This document shows, one piece after another, positions 1 to 9,451 of a DNA stretch of 18,618 bases (the stretch's first letter is position 1; each line of letters begins with the position of its first letter). Source of the DNA: JBDTMT01 sp033764095 (lineage in GTDB: Bacteria > Desulfobacterota > Binatia > HRBIN30 > CADEER01); assembly GCA_033764095.1 (NCBI GenBank), contig JANRJF010000370.1, positions 1 through 18,618 of the forward strand. The letters are read 5' to 3'. The translations under genes were made by a program, and so were the position numbers. Below the pieces are notes generated by a model that had not been told where the DNA came from, ran no database searches, and saw only the letters and a list, made by a program, of their open reading frames with translations.

Positions 1-1266
1 GACGCGCCCCTCGATGCCTTCGGGAACCAGCTTCACCGCGTCGGCGGCGTCCTGGCCGTAGCGGTTGCGGCTGCCCTCGCGCTCGCGCATGGCCTCCAGC
101 GAGCCCATGCCGCGGTACAGCTTGTAGGTGCGGCCCTGGTACAGGATCGTCTCGCCGGGGCTCTCCTCGGTGCCGGCGAACAGGCCACCGATCATCACCG
201 AGTCGGCCCCGGCCGCCAGCGCCTTGGGGATGTCGCCGGAGAACTTGATGCCGCCGTCGGCGATCAGCGGGATGTCGAAATCCTTGGCGACGCGCGCCGC
301 GGCGGCGACCGCGGTGAGCTGCGGCACGCCGACGCCGGAGATGACGCGCGTGGTGCAGATCGACGCCGGCCCCATGCCGACCTTGAGCCCGTCGGCGCCC
401 GCCTCGGCCAGGGCGCGCGCGCCCTCGGCGGTGGCGATGTTGCCGGCGATGACGTCGACGCTGGGGAAGGCGGCTTTGATCTCCTTCACCGTCTCGATGA
501 CGTTGGCCGAATGGCCGTGCGCGGTGTCGAGGATCAGCACGTCGACGCCCGCCGCGACCAGGCGCTCGGCGCGCTCGCGACGGTCATCGCCGGTACCGAT
601 CGCGCCGGCGACGCGCAGGCGGCCGTAGGAGTCCTTGCACGCGTCGGGGAACTGCGCCGCCTTGTTGATGTCCTTGACGGTGATCAGGCCCTTCAGCCGC
701 CCCTGCGCGTCGACGATCAGCAGCTTCTCGATGCGGTGCTGGTGCAGCCGTTCCTTGGCGTCCTCCAGGCTGATGCCCGGCGCGGCGGTGACCAGGTCGT
801 CCTTGGTCATCACCTCGGCGACCTTGCGGTCGAGGCGCTTTTCGAAGCGCAGATCGCGGTTGGTGAGGATGCCGACCAGGCGGCCGTCCTTGGTCACCGG
901 CAGACCGGAGATCTTGTAGCGCCGCATGACGTCGAGCGCTTCGTAGATCGGCTGGTCGGGGTGCACGGTCACCGGATCGATGATCATGCCGCTCTCCGAC
1001 TTCTTCACCTTGTCGATCTCCTGCGCCTGCTGCTCGATCGACAGGTTGCGGTGCACGACGCCGATACCGCCCTCCTGCGCCATGGCGATGGCCATCGCCG
1101 CCTCGGTGACGGTGTCCATCGCCGCGCTGACCAGCGGGATCTTCAACGCCACGCGGCGCGACAGGCGGGTCGAGACGTCGGCCTCGTGCGGCAGGAACGT
1201 CGACGCCCCCGGCACCAGCAGCACGTCGTCGAAGGTGAAGCCTTCCGGCATGTCATACGAGAACAT
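1..1266 (-). CDS. guaB: IMP dehydrogenase, C-terminus cut off by the window edge
   Basis: Oxidises IMP to XMP with NAD+, the committed step of GTP synthesis, in the cytoplasm. 422 codons are visible of a family that usually has about 490; the missing part lies left of base 1. The N-terminus (MFSYDMPEGFTFDDVLLVP) is typical of bacterial IMPDH. A paired CBS (Bateman) module sits at about residues 95-210, inserted in the TIM barrel. The catalytic loop reads GPASICTTR with the nucleophile at C304; the usual form is GPGSICTTR, so one Gly is Ala. The DGGIKFSGDI and MIGGLFAGTEE phosphate-binding segments and the YRGMGS flap are present. The ATG is preceded by GGAGG with about 4 nt spacing, which supports this start. 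It is divergent from the carbonic anhydrase gene. guaA, a common downstream partner, cannot be checked here. Confidence 0.97.
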   Translation of the reverse strand, partial: MFSYDMPEGFTFDDVLLVPGASTFLPHEADVSTRLSRRVALKIPLVSAAMDTVTEAAMAIAMAQEGGIGVVHRNLSIEQQAQEIDKVKKSESGMIIDPVTVHPDQPIYEALDVMRRYKISGLPVTKDGRLVGILTNRDLRFEKRLDRKVAEVMTKDDLVTAAPGISLEDAKERLHQHRIEKLLIVDAQGRLKGLITVKDINKAAQFPDACKDSYGRLRVAGAIGTGDDRRERAERLVAAGVDVLILDTAHGHSANVIETVKEIKAAFPSVDVIAGNIATAEGARALAEAGADGLKVGMGPASICTTRVISGVGVPQLTAVAAAARVAKDFDIPLIADGGIKFSGDIPKALAAGADSVMIGGLFAGTEESPGETILYQGRTYKLYRGMGSLEAMREREGSRNRYGQDAADAVKLVPEGIEGRV

Positions 1267-1496
1267 GTGCCCTCCGTTGGCTGCGTCCGGCGCGCGGTCG
1301 CCCGTGCGGGCGTTGGCGCTGCAGGCGCGGGGAGATGGCCGACCGCCGCGCGCCAATCGGTTGCGATCGGAGCGTTTCAGCGACAGTCGGACAAACCATG
1401 GCGTTAGGTACCAGAGACGCTACGGCTCGTGCAACCCACCCCTTCGGCGCCCAACATCTTGTGGATTCCCGCGGCCGACGGCTATGCCTGCGCCGC

Positions 1497-2012
1497 ATGT
1501 TGATCGGTCTCGACGGGATCGCTCCACGCCTGGCGCCGACCGCCTACGTGCAGGCGACGGCGCAGGTGATCGGCGACGTCGAGCTCGCCGACGACGCCAG
1601 CGTCTGGTTCCACAGCGTGCTGCGCGGCGACGGCTTCCCAATCCGCATCGGGGCGCGCTCGAACATCCAGGACAACTCGACGCTGCACGTCGCCACCGGC
1701 CGTCACGCGACCGTGGTCGGCGCCGACGTCACCGTCGGCCACAACGTCGTGCTGCACGCCTGCACGATCGGCGACCGCTGCCTGATCGGCATCGGCGCCA
1801 TCGTCCTCGACCGCTGCCTGGTCGGCGACGATTGCATGATCGGCGCCGGCGCGCTGCTCACCCCCGGGACGGTGGTGCCGCCCGGCCATCTGGCGCTCGG
1901 CAGCCCCGCCAAGGTGGTGCGCCCGCTCAGTGATGGCGAGCGCGCCCACATCGCGCAGTCGGCGGCGAACTACGTGCTCAACGCCGCGCGCTACCGCGCC
2001 CAGGGCATCTGA
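1497..2012 (+). CDS. gamma-class carbonic anhydrase family protein (left-handed beta-helix hexapeptide protein)
   Basis: 171 aa, cytoplasmic, YrdA/PaaY/CaiE-like. The family forms trimers of left-handed beta-helices with a metal at the subunit interface. The three histidine ligands expected for gamma carbonic anhydrases are visible at H64 (STLHV), H82 (TVGH) and H87 (VLHAC). The conserved R43/D45 pair (LRGD) and Q58 (IQDNS) are also present, so the site looks intact. Hexapeptide repeats such as IGDRCL, IGIGAI and IGAGAL run through residues 24-145. The ATG at 1497 is chosen because family homology begins there (MLIGLDGIAPRLAPTAYVQ). The frame stays open back to 1335, but that upstream part looks like arbitrary GC-rich translation. 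Many family members have weak or no measured CO2 hydration activity, so the physiological substrate is uncertain. Confidence 0.93.
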   Translation: MLIGLDGIAPRLAPTAYVQATAQVIGDVELADDASVWFHSVLRGDGFPIRIGARSNIQDNSTLHVATGRHATVVGADVTVGHNVVLHACTIGDRCLIGIGAIVLDRCLVGDDCMIGAGALLTPGTVVPPGHLALGSPAKVVRPLSDGERAHIAQSAANYVLNAARYRAQGI

Positions 2013-2043
2013 CCGCCGGCACCGGTCCGTGGCGGGCGCGCCG

Positions 2044-2640
2044 CTACCGCCGGACAGCGACCACCAACGTCCAGGGGAACGCGCCGGCGGTGCGCAGCAC
2101 GGTGCAATCGGCGGCGACGAACTCGACGAAGCCGCGCCGCGACCAGTGCTGGATGTGGCCGGGGTCGTTGCCGAAGGCGCGCACGTTCTTGCCGCGCGCC
2201 AGGTTGGCGAGACGGAAGTACGGCTCGTGCGGAACCGTGACGACGACGTAGCGGCGCGACACGCGCAGCAGCTCGCGGAGTCCGGCGCGCGGCACCGGCA
2301 GATGCTCCAACACTTCGGTGGCGAGCACGAGGTCGACGCTGCGATCGGCGAACGGCAGCTGCAGCAGATCGGCGCGCGCGCGGCCGACCCCGGCCGGAAA
2401 GACGGCGTGGCGCAAGGCCCGATCCGCGGCGTCGACGCCGACCAGGCGGGCGCGCGGATAGCGCGCCGCCAGGCGCACCAGGCTGAAGCCCTCGCCGCAG
2501 CCGGCGTCGAGCAGCGACTCGAACGGCAACTCGTCGAGCAGCTCCAGCAGCCGCGCGTAGAAGCCGCCGACGAGCCGCTGCATCAGCGGGTTGCGGCTCA
2601 GGTGCTTGCGCTCGTTGGCCGAGCGCGCCGGGTCAACCAT
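2044..2640 (-). CDS. class I SAM-dependent methyltransferase
   Basis: 198 aa, with a Rossmann-type methyltransferase core. Motif I is DAGCGEG at residues 45-51 and the acidic loop of motif II is GVDAADRAL. The segment LPFADRSVDLVLATEVLEHLPVP is the motif usually seen in the Methyltransf_11/23 group. The ATG at 2640 overlaps the end of the upstream glycosyltransferase gene by 8 nt (ATGGTTGA), indicating translational coupling. Pairing with a polyprenol-type GT2 suggests methylation of a glycan, lipid carrier or other envelope molecule, but the substrate cannot be read from the sequence. It converges with the carbonic anhydrase gene across a 31-bp gap in which no clear terminator was seen. Confidence 0.9.
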   Translation of the reverse strand: MVDPARSANERKHLSRNPLMQRLVGGFYARLLELLDELPFESLLDAGCGEGFSLVRLAARYPRARLVGVDAADRALRHAVFPAGVGRARADLLQLPFADRSVDLVLATEVLEHLPVPRAGLRELLRVSRRYVVVTVPHEPYFRLANLARGKNVRAFGNDPGHIQHWSRRGFVEFVAADCTVLRTAGAFPWTLVVAVRR

Positions 2641-3439
2641 GCCGCACGTGCCGCCGCGGCGCGCGGTACTCGTCGCTGGCCGGCAGCGGCGCGGCGGCGC
2701 GACGGGCGGCGGCCAGACGCATGAGCAGGTGACCGGGGCGGTCGGCGTGGCGCAGCAGGCCGACCACCGCCAGCAGGTCGAGCGCCGCGCCGGGCAGCCT
2801 GCCCGGGCCGTACTTCGAGCTGCCGTGCCGCCGCGGCGCGTGGCGGATCTCGATCTCCGCGACGCGCGCGCCCTGCGCGCGGGCGAAGACGACGATGAAT
2901 CGATACATGCCGCCGTACAGTGGCAGCGCCGCCAGCACGGCGCGGCGGTAGGCCTTGTAGCCGCAGTTGACGTCGTGCAGGCCGGTGGCGAAGACGCGCG
3001 CCACCAGCCAGTTGAAGGTGCGCGAGGTGGCGACGCGCAGCGGGCCGTCGTGGCGCACGCGCTTCCACCCCGACACCAGGTCGGCGCCGGCGTCGATGGC
3101 GGCGAGAAAGCGCGGCAGCTCGGCCGGGTCGTCCTGCAGGTCGGCGTCGAGCGTGACCACGACGGCGCCGCGCGTCCGCTCGAAGCCGGCGCGCAGCGCC
3201 GCCGCTTTGCCGCCGCGCGCGCGCAAGCGCACCAGGCGCACGTGCGGGTCGGCGTCGGCGAGCGCGGTGAGCACCTCCGCCGATCCGTCGCGGCTCGCAT
3301 CGTCGACGAAGATAATCTCGAAGTCGCGACCGACGGTCGCCAACACCGCCCGCAGGCGCTGGTGGAGCGACTCCAGCGTCGCCCGCTCGTCGCGCACCGG
3401 CACCACGATGCTGAGCTCGGGGTCCGGTGGGCAGCGCAT
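2633..3439 (-). CDS. GT2 family glycosyltransferase (dolichyl/polyprenyl-phosphate sugar synthase-like)
   Basis: 268 aa. The GT-A domain starts ELSIVVPVRDE. VDDASRDGS is at residues 45-53, the metal/nucleotide-binding DAD at 98-100 within DADLQDDP, and HRGSSKY-like APRRHGSSKYG further on. This pattern is typical of DPM1/ArnC/GtrB-type enzymes, which transfer a sugar from a nucleotide donor to a polyprenyl phosphate at the inner membrane. Odd point: close relatives usually carry two or more C-terminal membrane helices. Here the protein turns Arg/Ala/Pro-rich after about residue 225 and stops, so it is either a soluble DPM1-like form or a shortened one. Its ATG overlaps the hydrolase stop by one base (TGATG), and its end overlaps the methyltransferase start by 8 nt. 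Confidence 0.9.
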   Translation of the reverse strand: MRCPPDPELSIVVPVRDERATLESLHQRLRAVLATVGRDFEIIFVDDASRDGSAEVLTALADADPHVRLVRLRARGGKAAALRAGFERTRGAVVVTLDADLQDDPAELPRFLAAIDAGADLVSGWKRVRHDGPLRVATSRTFNWLVARVFATGLHDVNCGYKAYRRAVLAALPLYGGMYRFIVVFARAQGARVAEIEIRHAPRRHGSSKYGPGRLPGAALDLLAVVGLLRHADRPGHLLMRLAAARRAAAPLPASDEYRAPRRHVRHG

Positions 3440-4350
3440 CACGGCCGGGCGAAGTAGCGCAGCGCCTGGTTCAACACCGCGGCCTGCTCCCACTGCAGGA
3501 AGTGCCCGCAGTCGGGCACCACGAAGGGACCGACGTGCTCGGGATAGGCGAGGCGCGCGCGGGCGAGGAAGTCGCTCGGCAGGACGTGGTCGTCGGGCCC
3601 GTACAGCACCAGCGTCGGCACCGGCACCGGCGCGAAGAAGCACGGCGGCTCGGCGACCGGGCGGTTGCCGAAGGCGTACTCGTAGTTGGCGATGCTGGCG
3701 CGGAACTTCGCGGCGTCGGCGAACGGCTCGCTCATGAAGCGCACGTCGTCCGCCGAGAACTTGCCCGGCGCCGTCCAGAAGCGGTGCCCGTAGAACTCGC
3801 TGATGTAGCGCACCCGTCGTTCGGGGGTGTCGAGCTCGGCGGCCAGGCCGTCGGCGTCGGTGCCCTGGCGGATGAAGTAGTCCATCGCCAGGCGCGCCTG
3901 GTAGGCGATGCCGGGCTCGATGCCGGCCGCGGCGTAGGCCTCGCCGAGGTACGGCGTGACGGTGTTGAACAGGCACAGGCGGTCGACGAAGCCCGGATAG
4001 CGCAGCGCCAGGTCGGCGGCGATCGCCCCGCCGAGATCGCCGGCGACCACCGCGCAACGCGCATGGCCGAGCGCGTCGTGCACCAGCGCGTACAGGTCGC
4101 GTGCGTGCGTCGCCAGGTCGTAGAACCCATCCGCCGCGCAGTCCGAGTCGCCGAAGCCGCGTAGGTCGGGCGCGATCACCTCGAAGCCGGCGGCGGCCAG
4201 CGGGGCGACGTTGCGCCACCAGATGCGCTTGGTCTCCGGCCAGCCGTGGATGCAGAGCAGCGGATGACCGCCCACCCCCTCCCGCAGCGTCGCCAGCGTC
4301 AGGCCGTCGCGTACCCGCAGGCGCTGGACGGCGAACTCGGGTCTGCCCAT
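3439..4350 (-). CDS. alpha/beta hydrolase (epoxide hydrolase / haloalkanoate dehalogenase-like)
   Basis: 303 aa, probably cytoplasmic with no signal peptide. The oxyanion-hole motif HGWPE is at residues 35-39. The nucleophile elbow reads AGDLGG with an aspartate, D105, where esterases have Ser. An Asp nucleophile is typical of epoxide hydrolases and haloalkane/haloacetate dehalogenases. The likely acid is D253 or D254 (YGPDDHV) and the base is H283 (DCGHFLQWEQ). A cap domain occupies about residues 130-225. The true substrate cannot be told from the sequence. It lies 39 bp downstream of the ELWxxDGT gene, and its stop shares a base with the glycosyltransferase start. No Shine-Dalgarno sequence is evident. 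An 8-bp hairpin directly abuts the ATG. Confidence 0.92.
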   Translation of the reverse strand: MGRPEFAVQRLRVRDGLTLATLREGVGGHPLLCIHGWPETKRIWWRNVAPLAAAGFEVIAPDLRGFGDSDCAADGFYDLATHARDLYALVHDALGHARCAVVAGDLGGAIAADLALRYPGFVDRLCLFNTVTPYLGEAYAAAGIEPGIAYQARLAMDYFIRQGTDADGLAAELDTPERRVRYISEFYGHRFWTAPGKFSADDVRFMSEPFADAAKFRASIANYEYAFGNRPVAEPPCFFAPVPVPTLVLYGPDDHVLPSDFLARARLAYPEHVGPFVVPDCGHFLQWEQAAVLNQALRYFARP

Positions 4351-4378
4351 GCGGCGCGCGTATCAGGGAACGCGCCGC
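4351..4378 (-). other. hairpin between the ELWxxDGT gene and the hydrolase start
   Basis: Perfect 8-bp inverted repeat: GCGGCGCG at 4351-4358 pairs with CGCGCCGC at 4371-4378 around a 12-nt loop. On the minus strand it follows the ELWxxDGT stop by 11 bases and abuts the hydrolase ATG. It could limit read-through or translation of the hydrolase, but it has no T-tract, and short GC hairpins are common by chance in such DNA. Confidence 0.3.
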
Positions 4379-4389
4379 GCCGCGAGGGT

Positions 4390-7230
4390 TCAGCAGCCGT
4401 TCAGCGCGGCGTTGACCGCGGCGATCAGCTCGTCGATCGTCACCTGTTCGTCGCCGTTGCGGTCGAGACTGACGCAGATCGCCAGCGCGTCGCTCTCCAC
4501 CGCGATGCGCACGGCGCGGATCAACTCGTCGATGCTCACCTGCTCGTCGCCGCCGCAGTCGCCGCCGCACGGGGCGTCGATCCACAGCTCGGTGCCGCGT
4601 GTGCCGTCGTCGGCGCTGAAGAAGACGCGCTCGTCGACCGGCGTGAACGACGTCGGGTTCGACGACTCCGCGCCGGGAGCCAGATCGGCGAGTCGCGCCA
4701 CCGCGCCGCCGGCGGTCGCCCGCCAGGGCTCGAAGCCGTGTCCGGCGTCGTAGGCCTGGAAGACGATCGCGTCGCCGCGCGCGGCGAAGAAGGCGGGATA
4801 CGATCCCTCCGGTCCGGGGTTGAGGTCGGCGACGCGCGTTGTTCCGGCGGCGGTGAGATCGCTGCGCCACAGCTCGACGCCGCTGCTGCCGTCGTCGGCG
4901 GCAAAGTAGATCGCCGGGTCGAGCGCGCCGAACGAGAAGAAGAAGGTCAGGCTGCTGAACGCGCCGGCGAGCGGGTTGAGGTCGGCGACCAGCACGGTGC
5001 CGGCTTCGCTGCCGTCGCTGCGCCACAGCTCGAGCCCGTGCTCGCCGTCGTCCGCCACCAGTGCCAGCGGCCCGCCCGGGGCGGCGCGCAGGAACTGCGG
5101 CTCCGAGCCCTCCGGCCCGGGGCGAATGTCGCGCACCAGCGCGGTGCCGTCCGCGCTGCCGTCGCTGCGCCACAGCTCGACGCCGTGCACGCCGTCGTCG
5201 GCGGTGAAGTACAGGATGTCGTCGATCACCGCGGTGTAGAATACGCCGGTCGGCAGGAAGGCATGGCCGTTGGGGTTGACGTCGCGCACCAGGCGGGTGC
5301 CCTCCGGCGTGCCGTCGCTGACCCACAGCTCGACGCCGTGCGTGCCATCGTCGGCGGTGAAGGCGACGCCGCCGCGGAACGGCGTCAGCAGGCGCGGCTG
5401 CGAGCCCAGCGCGCCCGGGCGGATGTCGGTGATCGGCGTCGTCTCGCCGGCGTTGTTGGTGCGCCACAGCTCGGCACCGAACAGCCCCTCGTCGGCGACG
5501 AAGTACAGCGTCGTGTCGTCGACCGGCGTGAGGTCGCGCGGCCCGCTGGCGTTCACGTCGCTGGCGGTGTCCTCCCACAGCGTCGTCCCGGCCTCGCTGC
5601 CGTCGCTGCGCCACAACTCGTTGCCGTGCGTCCCGTCGTCGGCGACGAAGAAGACGAAGTCGCCGAGCCGCGCCAGCTGCGCCAGCAGGCTGAAGCCCGA
5701 CCCCTGCGGATTGATGTCGCGCACCAGGCTGGTGCTCGACGCGGTGCCACCGCTGCGCCACAGCTCCGCACCGTGCACGCCGTCGTCGGCGACGAACAGC
5801 ACCTGGCGTCGCAGCGGCGTCAGCGCGCTCGGATAGGCGCTGCCGATCGAGTCGTCGGGCGCCACGTTGGCCAGCTGTCGCGTGCCGGCGACGCTGCCGT
5901 CGCTCACCCACGGCTCGCTGCCCGAGTCGCCGTCGTCGGCGGCGAAGTACAGGCGGTCGCCGAGGCCGATGGGATTGCCGCTGTCGACGAAGTCGCGCAG
6001 CGCCAGCGTACCGGCGGCGCGGCCGTCGGTACGCCACAGCGCGCACGGAGCATCGGGCTGCGCGCAGGCGGAGAAGAAGAGCGCCGAGCCGGCCGCGACC
6101 AGCTCGGTGGGGATCGACGAGCCGGGCCCGGGGCGCAGGTCGGCGACGCGGGTGGTGCCGGCGGCGGTGCCGTCGCTCACCCACAGCTCCTCGCCGCTGA
6201 CGCCATCGTCGGCGGTGAAGGCGCAGCCGTCGGCGAACGGCGTCAGCCAGAACGGAAACGAGCCGCCGGAGCCGGGGTTCACGTCGCGCAAGGGCCGGGT
6301 GCCGGCCTCGCTGCCGTCGCTCACCCAGGGCTCTTCGCCGACGTCGGCGGCGAACGCGCTGAAGAACGCCCGCGCGCCGTTGGCGATCAATCCGCTCGGG
6401 TCCGAGCCGTCCGGGCCGGCGAGGATGTCGCGCGCCAGGCGGGTGCCGAGCGCGCTGCCGTCGCTCACCCAGGGCTCGGCGCCGTGCGCCCCGTCGTCGC
6501 CGATCAGGTAGAGCCGGTCGCTGGCGGCGACCAGGGCGAGCGCGCCGGAGTCGAGCCCCGGCGCGATGTCGCGCACCAGGCGGGTGCCTGGCGCGCTGCC
6601 GTCGCTCGCCCACAGCTCGGCGCCGTGCTCGCCGTCGTCGGCGAGGAAGTAGAGCGCGTCGCCCAGCCCGACCAGTGCGAAGGGAAACGAGCCGTTCAGG
6701 CCCGGCGCGATGTCGGCCACCGGCTGCGTCCCGTTGACCGTCCCGTCGGTGACCCACAGTTCCTCGCCGCGCTCGCCGTCGTCGGCGGCGAAGTAGACGC
6801 GCTCGCCGACGCGGGTCAGGTACTTGGGCTCGGCGCCGAGCGGGCCGGGACTGATCTCCAGCAGCGGTCCGGTGCCCGCGCTGGTCCCGTCACTGCGCCA
6901 CAGCTCGCGGCCGGTCACCGGGTCGAAGGCGCTGAACAACAACGCGTTGCCGAGCACGGTCAGCCAGTGCGTCTCGCCATCCGAGCTGCCGAAGCCGCGC
7001 ACCAGCACGGTGCCGCCCGGCGTGCCGTCGCTCCGCCACAACCCGTCGCCTGCCGCGCTGGTGGTGGCGATGAAGTAGAGCGTCTCGCCGATGCGGACAA
7101 ATTCGCGCGGCTGTGACGAGGCGACGACGCGGTCGCTGTTGATGTCGCTGACCAGGCGCGGCGCCGCCTGCACGGCGGGGCTGGTCGCGCCGAGCAGGAC
7201 GAGGGTGAGGAGGATACGCAGCGGTCGCAC
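4390..7230 (-). CDS. secreted ELWxxDGT-repeat protein with C-terminal dockerin-like EF-hand loops
   Basis: 946 aa, opened by a GTG codon. An N-terminal signal peptide (Arg-containing start, hydrophobic ILLTLVLLG core, probable cut after VQA at residue 22) directs export. The body holds about 18 tandem repeats of roughly 46-49 residues with the core [LV]xFxADDGxHGxELWxSDGTxAGTxLVxDIxPG; some units are degenerate (EPW for ELW, one lacking the DDG part). This matches the ELWxxDGT repeat family of surface proteins, thought to fold as beta-propeller-like arrays. The last 59 residues (888-946) contain two 12-residue calcium-loop-like motifs, DCGGDEQVSIDE and DRNGDEQVTIDE, each followed by a helix (LIRAV, LIAAV), i.e. 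a dockerin-like pair with flanking cysteines. No enzymatic domain is seen. Role in adhesion or surface display is an inference. Confidence 0.93.
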   Translation of the reverse strand: MRPLRILLTLVLLGATSPAVQAAPRLVSDINSDRVVASSQPREFVRIGETLYFIATTSAAGDGLWRSDGTPGGTVLVRGFGSSDGETHWLTVLGNALLFSAFDPVTGRELWRSDGTSAGTGPLLEISPGPLGAEPKYLTRVGERVYFAADDGERGEELWVTDGTVNGTQPVADIAPGLNGSFPFALVGLGDALYFLADDGEHGAELWASDGSAPGTRLVRDIAPGLDSGALALVAASDRLYLIGDDGAHGAEPWVSDGSALGTRLARDILAGPDGSDPSGLIANGARAFFSAFAADVGEEPWVSDGSEAGTRPLRDVNPGSGGSFPFWLTPFADGCAFTADDGVSGEELWVSDGTAAGTTRVADLRPGPGSSIPTELVAAGSALFFSACAQPDAPCALWRTDGRAAGTLALRDFVDSGNPIGLGDRLYFAADDGDSGSEPWVSDGSVAGTRQLANVAPDDSIGSAYPSALTPLRRQVLFVADDGVHGAELWRSGGTASSTSLVRDINPQGSGFSLLAQLARLGDFVFFVADDGTHGNELWRSDGSEAGTTLWEDTASDVNASGPRDLTPVDDTTLYFVADEGLFGAELWRTNNAGETTPITDIRPGALGSQPRLLTPFRGGVAFTADDGTHGVELWVSDGTPEGTRLVRDVNPNGHAFLPTGVFYTAVIDDILYFTADDGVHGVELWRSDGSADGTALVRDIRPGPEGSEPQFLRAAPGGPLALVADDGEHGLELWRSDGSEAGTVLVADLNPLAGAFSSLTFFFSFGALDPAIYFAADDGSSGVELWRSDLTAAGTTRVADLNPGPEGSYPAFFAARGDAIVFQAYDAGHGFEPWRATAGGAVARLADLAPGAESSNPTSFTPVDERVFFSADDGTRGTELWIDAPCGGDCGGDEQVSIDELIRAVRIAVESDALAICVSLDRNGDEQVTIDELIAAVNAALNGC

Positions 7231-7361
7231 GATCGGTCGGGGCCTCGCGTCACCCTAAGCAAGCCGCTCGTTTGATGCCACTGCTATCGCGCCAGGGCCA
7301 GCCGGCGGGGCGACGCGCCCTGCCCTCGCCATCCGCCGGCTGGCTGTGTAAGCGCGGCGCC

Positions 7362-8582
<1,221 letters not shown>

Positions 8583-8609
8583 GCGGCCGGTGGGTGCGCG
8601 GTTGCGGTG

Positions 8610-9350
8610 CTACGCCGAGCGGCGTTGCGCGGCGCGTGCCGGTTTGCGCTCCCACAGTCCGCCGATGACGGCGCGGATCGGCAGGTGATCGGACGCGCGG
8701 CGGGCGCGGCGGCTGTTGTGCACCTCGACCGCCACCAGGGCGTGGCGCGGCTGCACCCAGATGCGGTCGAGCGCGAAGAGCGGCAACGAGGCGGGGAACG
8801 AGCGCACGCCGGGCGTGCGGCCGAAGCGGCGGTGCAGGCGGCGCAGCGGCTGACTGGGTGGGCGCCACTCGTTGAAGTCGCCGAGCAGGATCATCGGCGT
8901 CTCGGCGGCGCCGTCGAGCGCCTCCAGCAGGCGGCGCACCTGCACCTCGCGCTCGCGCAGCCCGAGGCCGAGGTGCGCGGCGATCACCCGCACCGTCTTG
9001 CCGTGCACGTCGAGGTCGACGTCGAGCGCGCCGCGGCGCTGCATGCGCGGCACGCTGAGATCGATGTTGCGCACCTCCACCACCTCGTGGCGGGTGAGCA
9101 GGCCGTTGCCGTACTGGCCGCGCGCGCCGTACAGCACCGGCCCCCAGACGCTGGTGTAGCCGGTCGCGTCGGCGAGCACGCGCAACTGATCGACGCCCTG
9201 CCGCACGTGGTAGCCGAAATCCACCTCCTGCAGCGCCACCACGTCGGCGTCGAGCTCCTCGATCACCTTGGCGACGCGCGCCGGGTCGTGCTCGCCGTCG
9301 CGGCCGATGCAGCGGTGTACGTTGTACGAAGCAATGGTCAGCGTGCGCAT
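8610..9350 (-). CDS. endonuclease/exonuclease/phosphatase (EEP) family protein
   Basis: 246 aa. EEP-fold catalytic residues are in order: N10 (SYNVH), E42 (ALQEVD), H126 (AAHLGL), D158 and N160 (GDFNEW), and D221/H222 near the C-terminus (SDHLPI). The fold serves metal-dependent phosphodiesterases acting on nucleic acid, inositol phosphates or phospholipids. The ATG at 9350 is chosen because GAGGA lies upstream at workable spacing and homology starts with MRTLTIASYN; an ATG six codons earlier is less likely. It converges with the cardiolipin synthase gene. E. coli likewise places clsB (ybhO) beside the EEP gene ybhP, which suggests a lipid-related role. No signal peptide is visible. Confidence 0.92.
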   Translation of the reverse strand: MRTLTIASYNVHRCIGRDGEHDPARVAKVIEELDADVVALQEVDFGYHVRQGVDQLRVLADATGYTSVWGPVLYGARGQYGNGLLTRHEVVEVRNIDLSVPRMQRRGALDVDLDVHGKTVRVIAAHLGLGLREREVQVRRLLEALDGAAETPMILLGDFNEWRPPSQPLRRLHRRFGRTPGVRSFPASLPLFALDRIWVQPRHALVAVEVHNSRRARRASDHLPIRAVIGGLWERKPARAAQRRSA

Positions 9351-9451
9351 TTCCCGTCCTCGCCCCACCGCCGACCCGCTTCCGCCAGCCGGCCGATCAT
9401 GACAAGCTACGTTGCCGATGATGCTAGCAGAATCGCGGGAGAAGCCAGAGC

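Noticed and set aside
511..1407. Long plus-strand open frame across guaB
   Set aside because: Antisense shadow of guaB; the Asp/Val/Arg/His-rich translation has no recognisable domain, whereas the minus strand encodes complete IMPDH motifs.
3440..6757. Upstream 1106 codons of a very long minus-strand open frame ending in the glycosyltransferase
   Set aside because: This part is an out-of-frame, Arg-rich reading of the ELWxxDGT and hydrolase genes. Only the last 268 codons, from the ATG at 3439, are a real GT2 gene.
4246..7116. A 956-codon open frame on the plus strand opposite the ELWxxDGT gene
   Set aside because: It is the antisense of a repetitive GC-rich gene. Its translation is low-complexity (VGGE, VAAPQLDA repeats) and mirrors the real repeat; it has no signal peptide or family motif.
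9399..9432. Possible promoter ATGACA...TGCTAG before the thiolase
   Set aside because: The -35-like box is fair, but the -10-like box matches only about two positions of the consensus.
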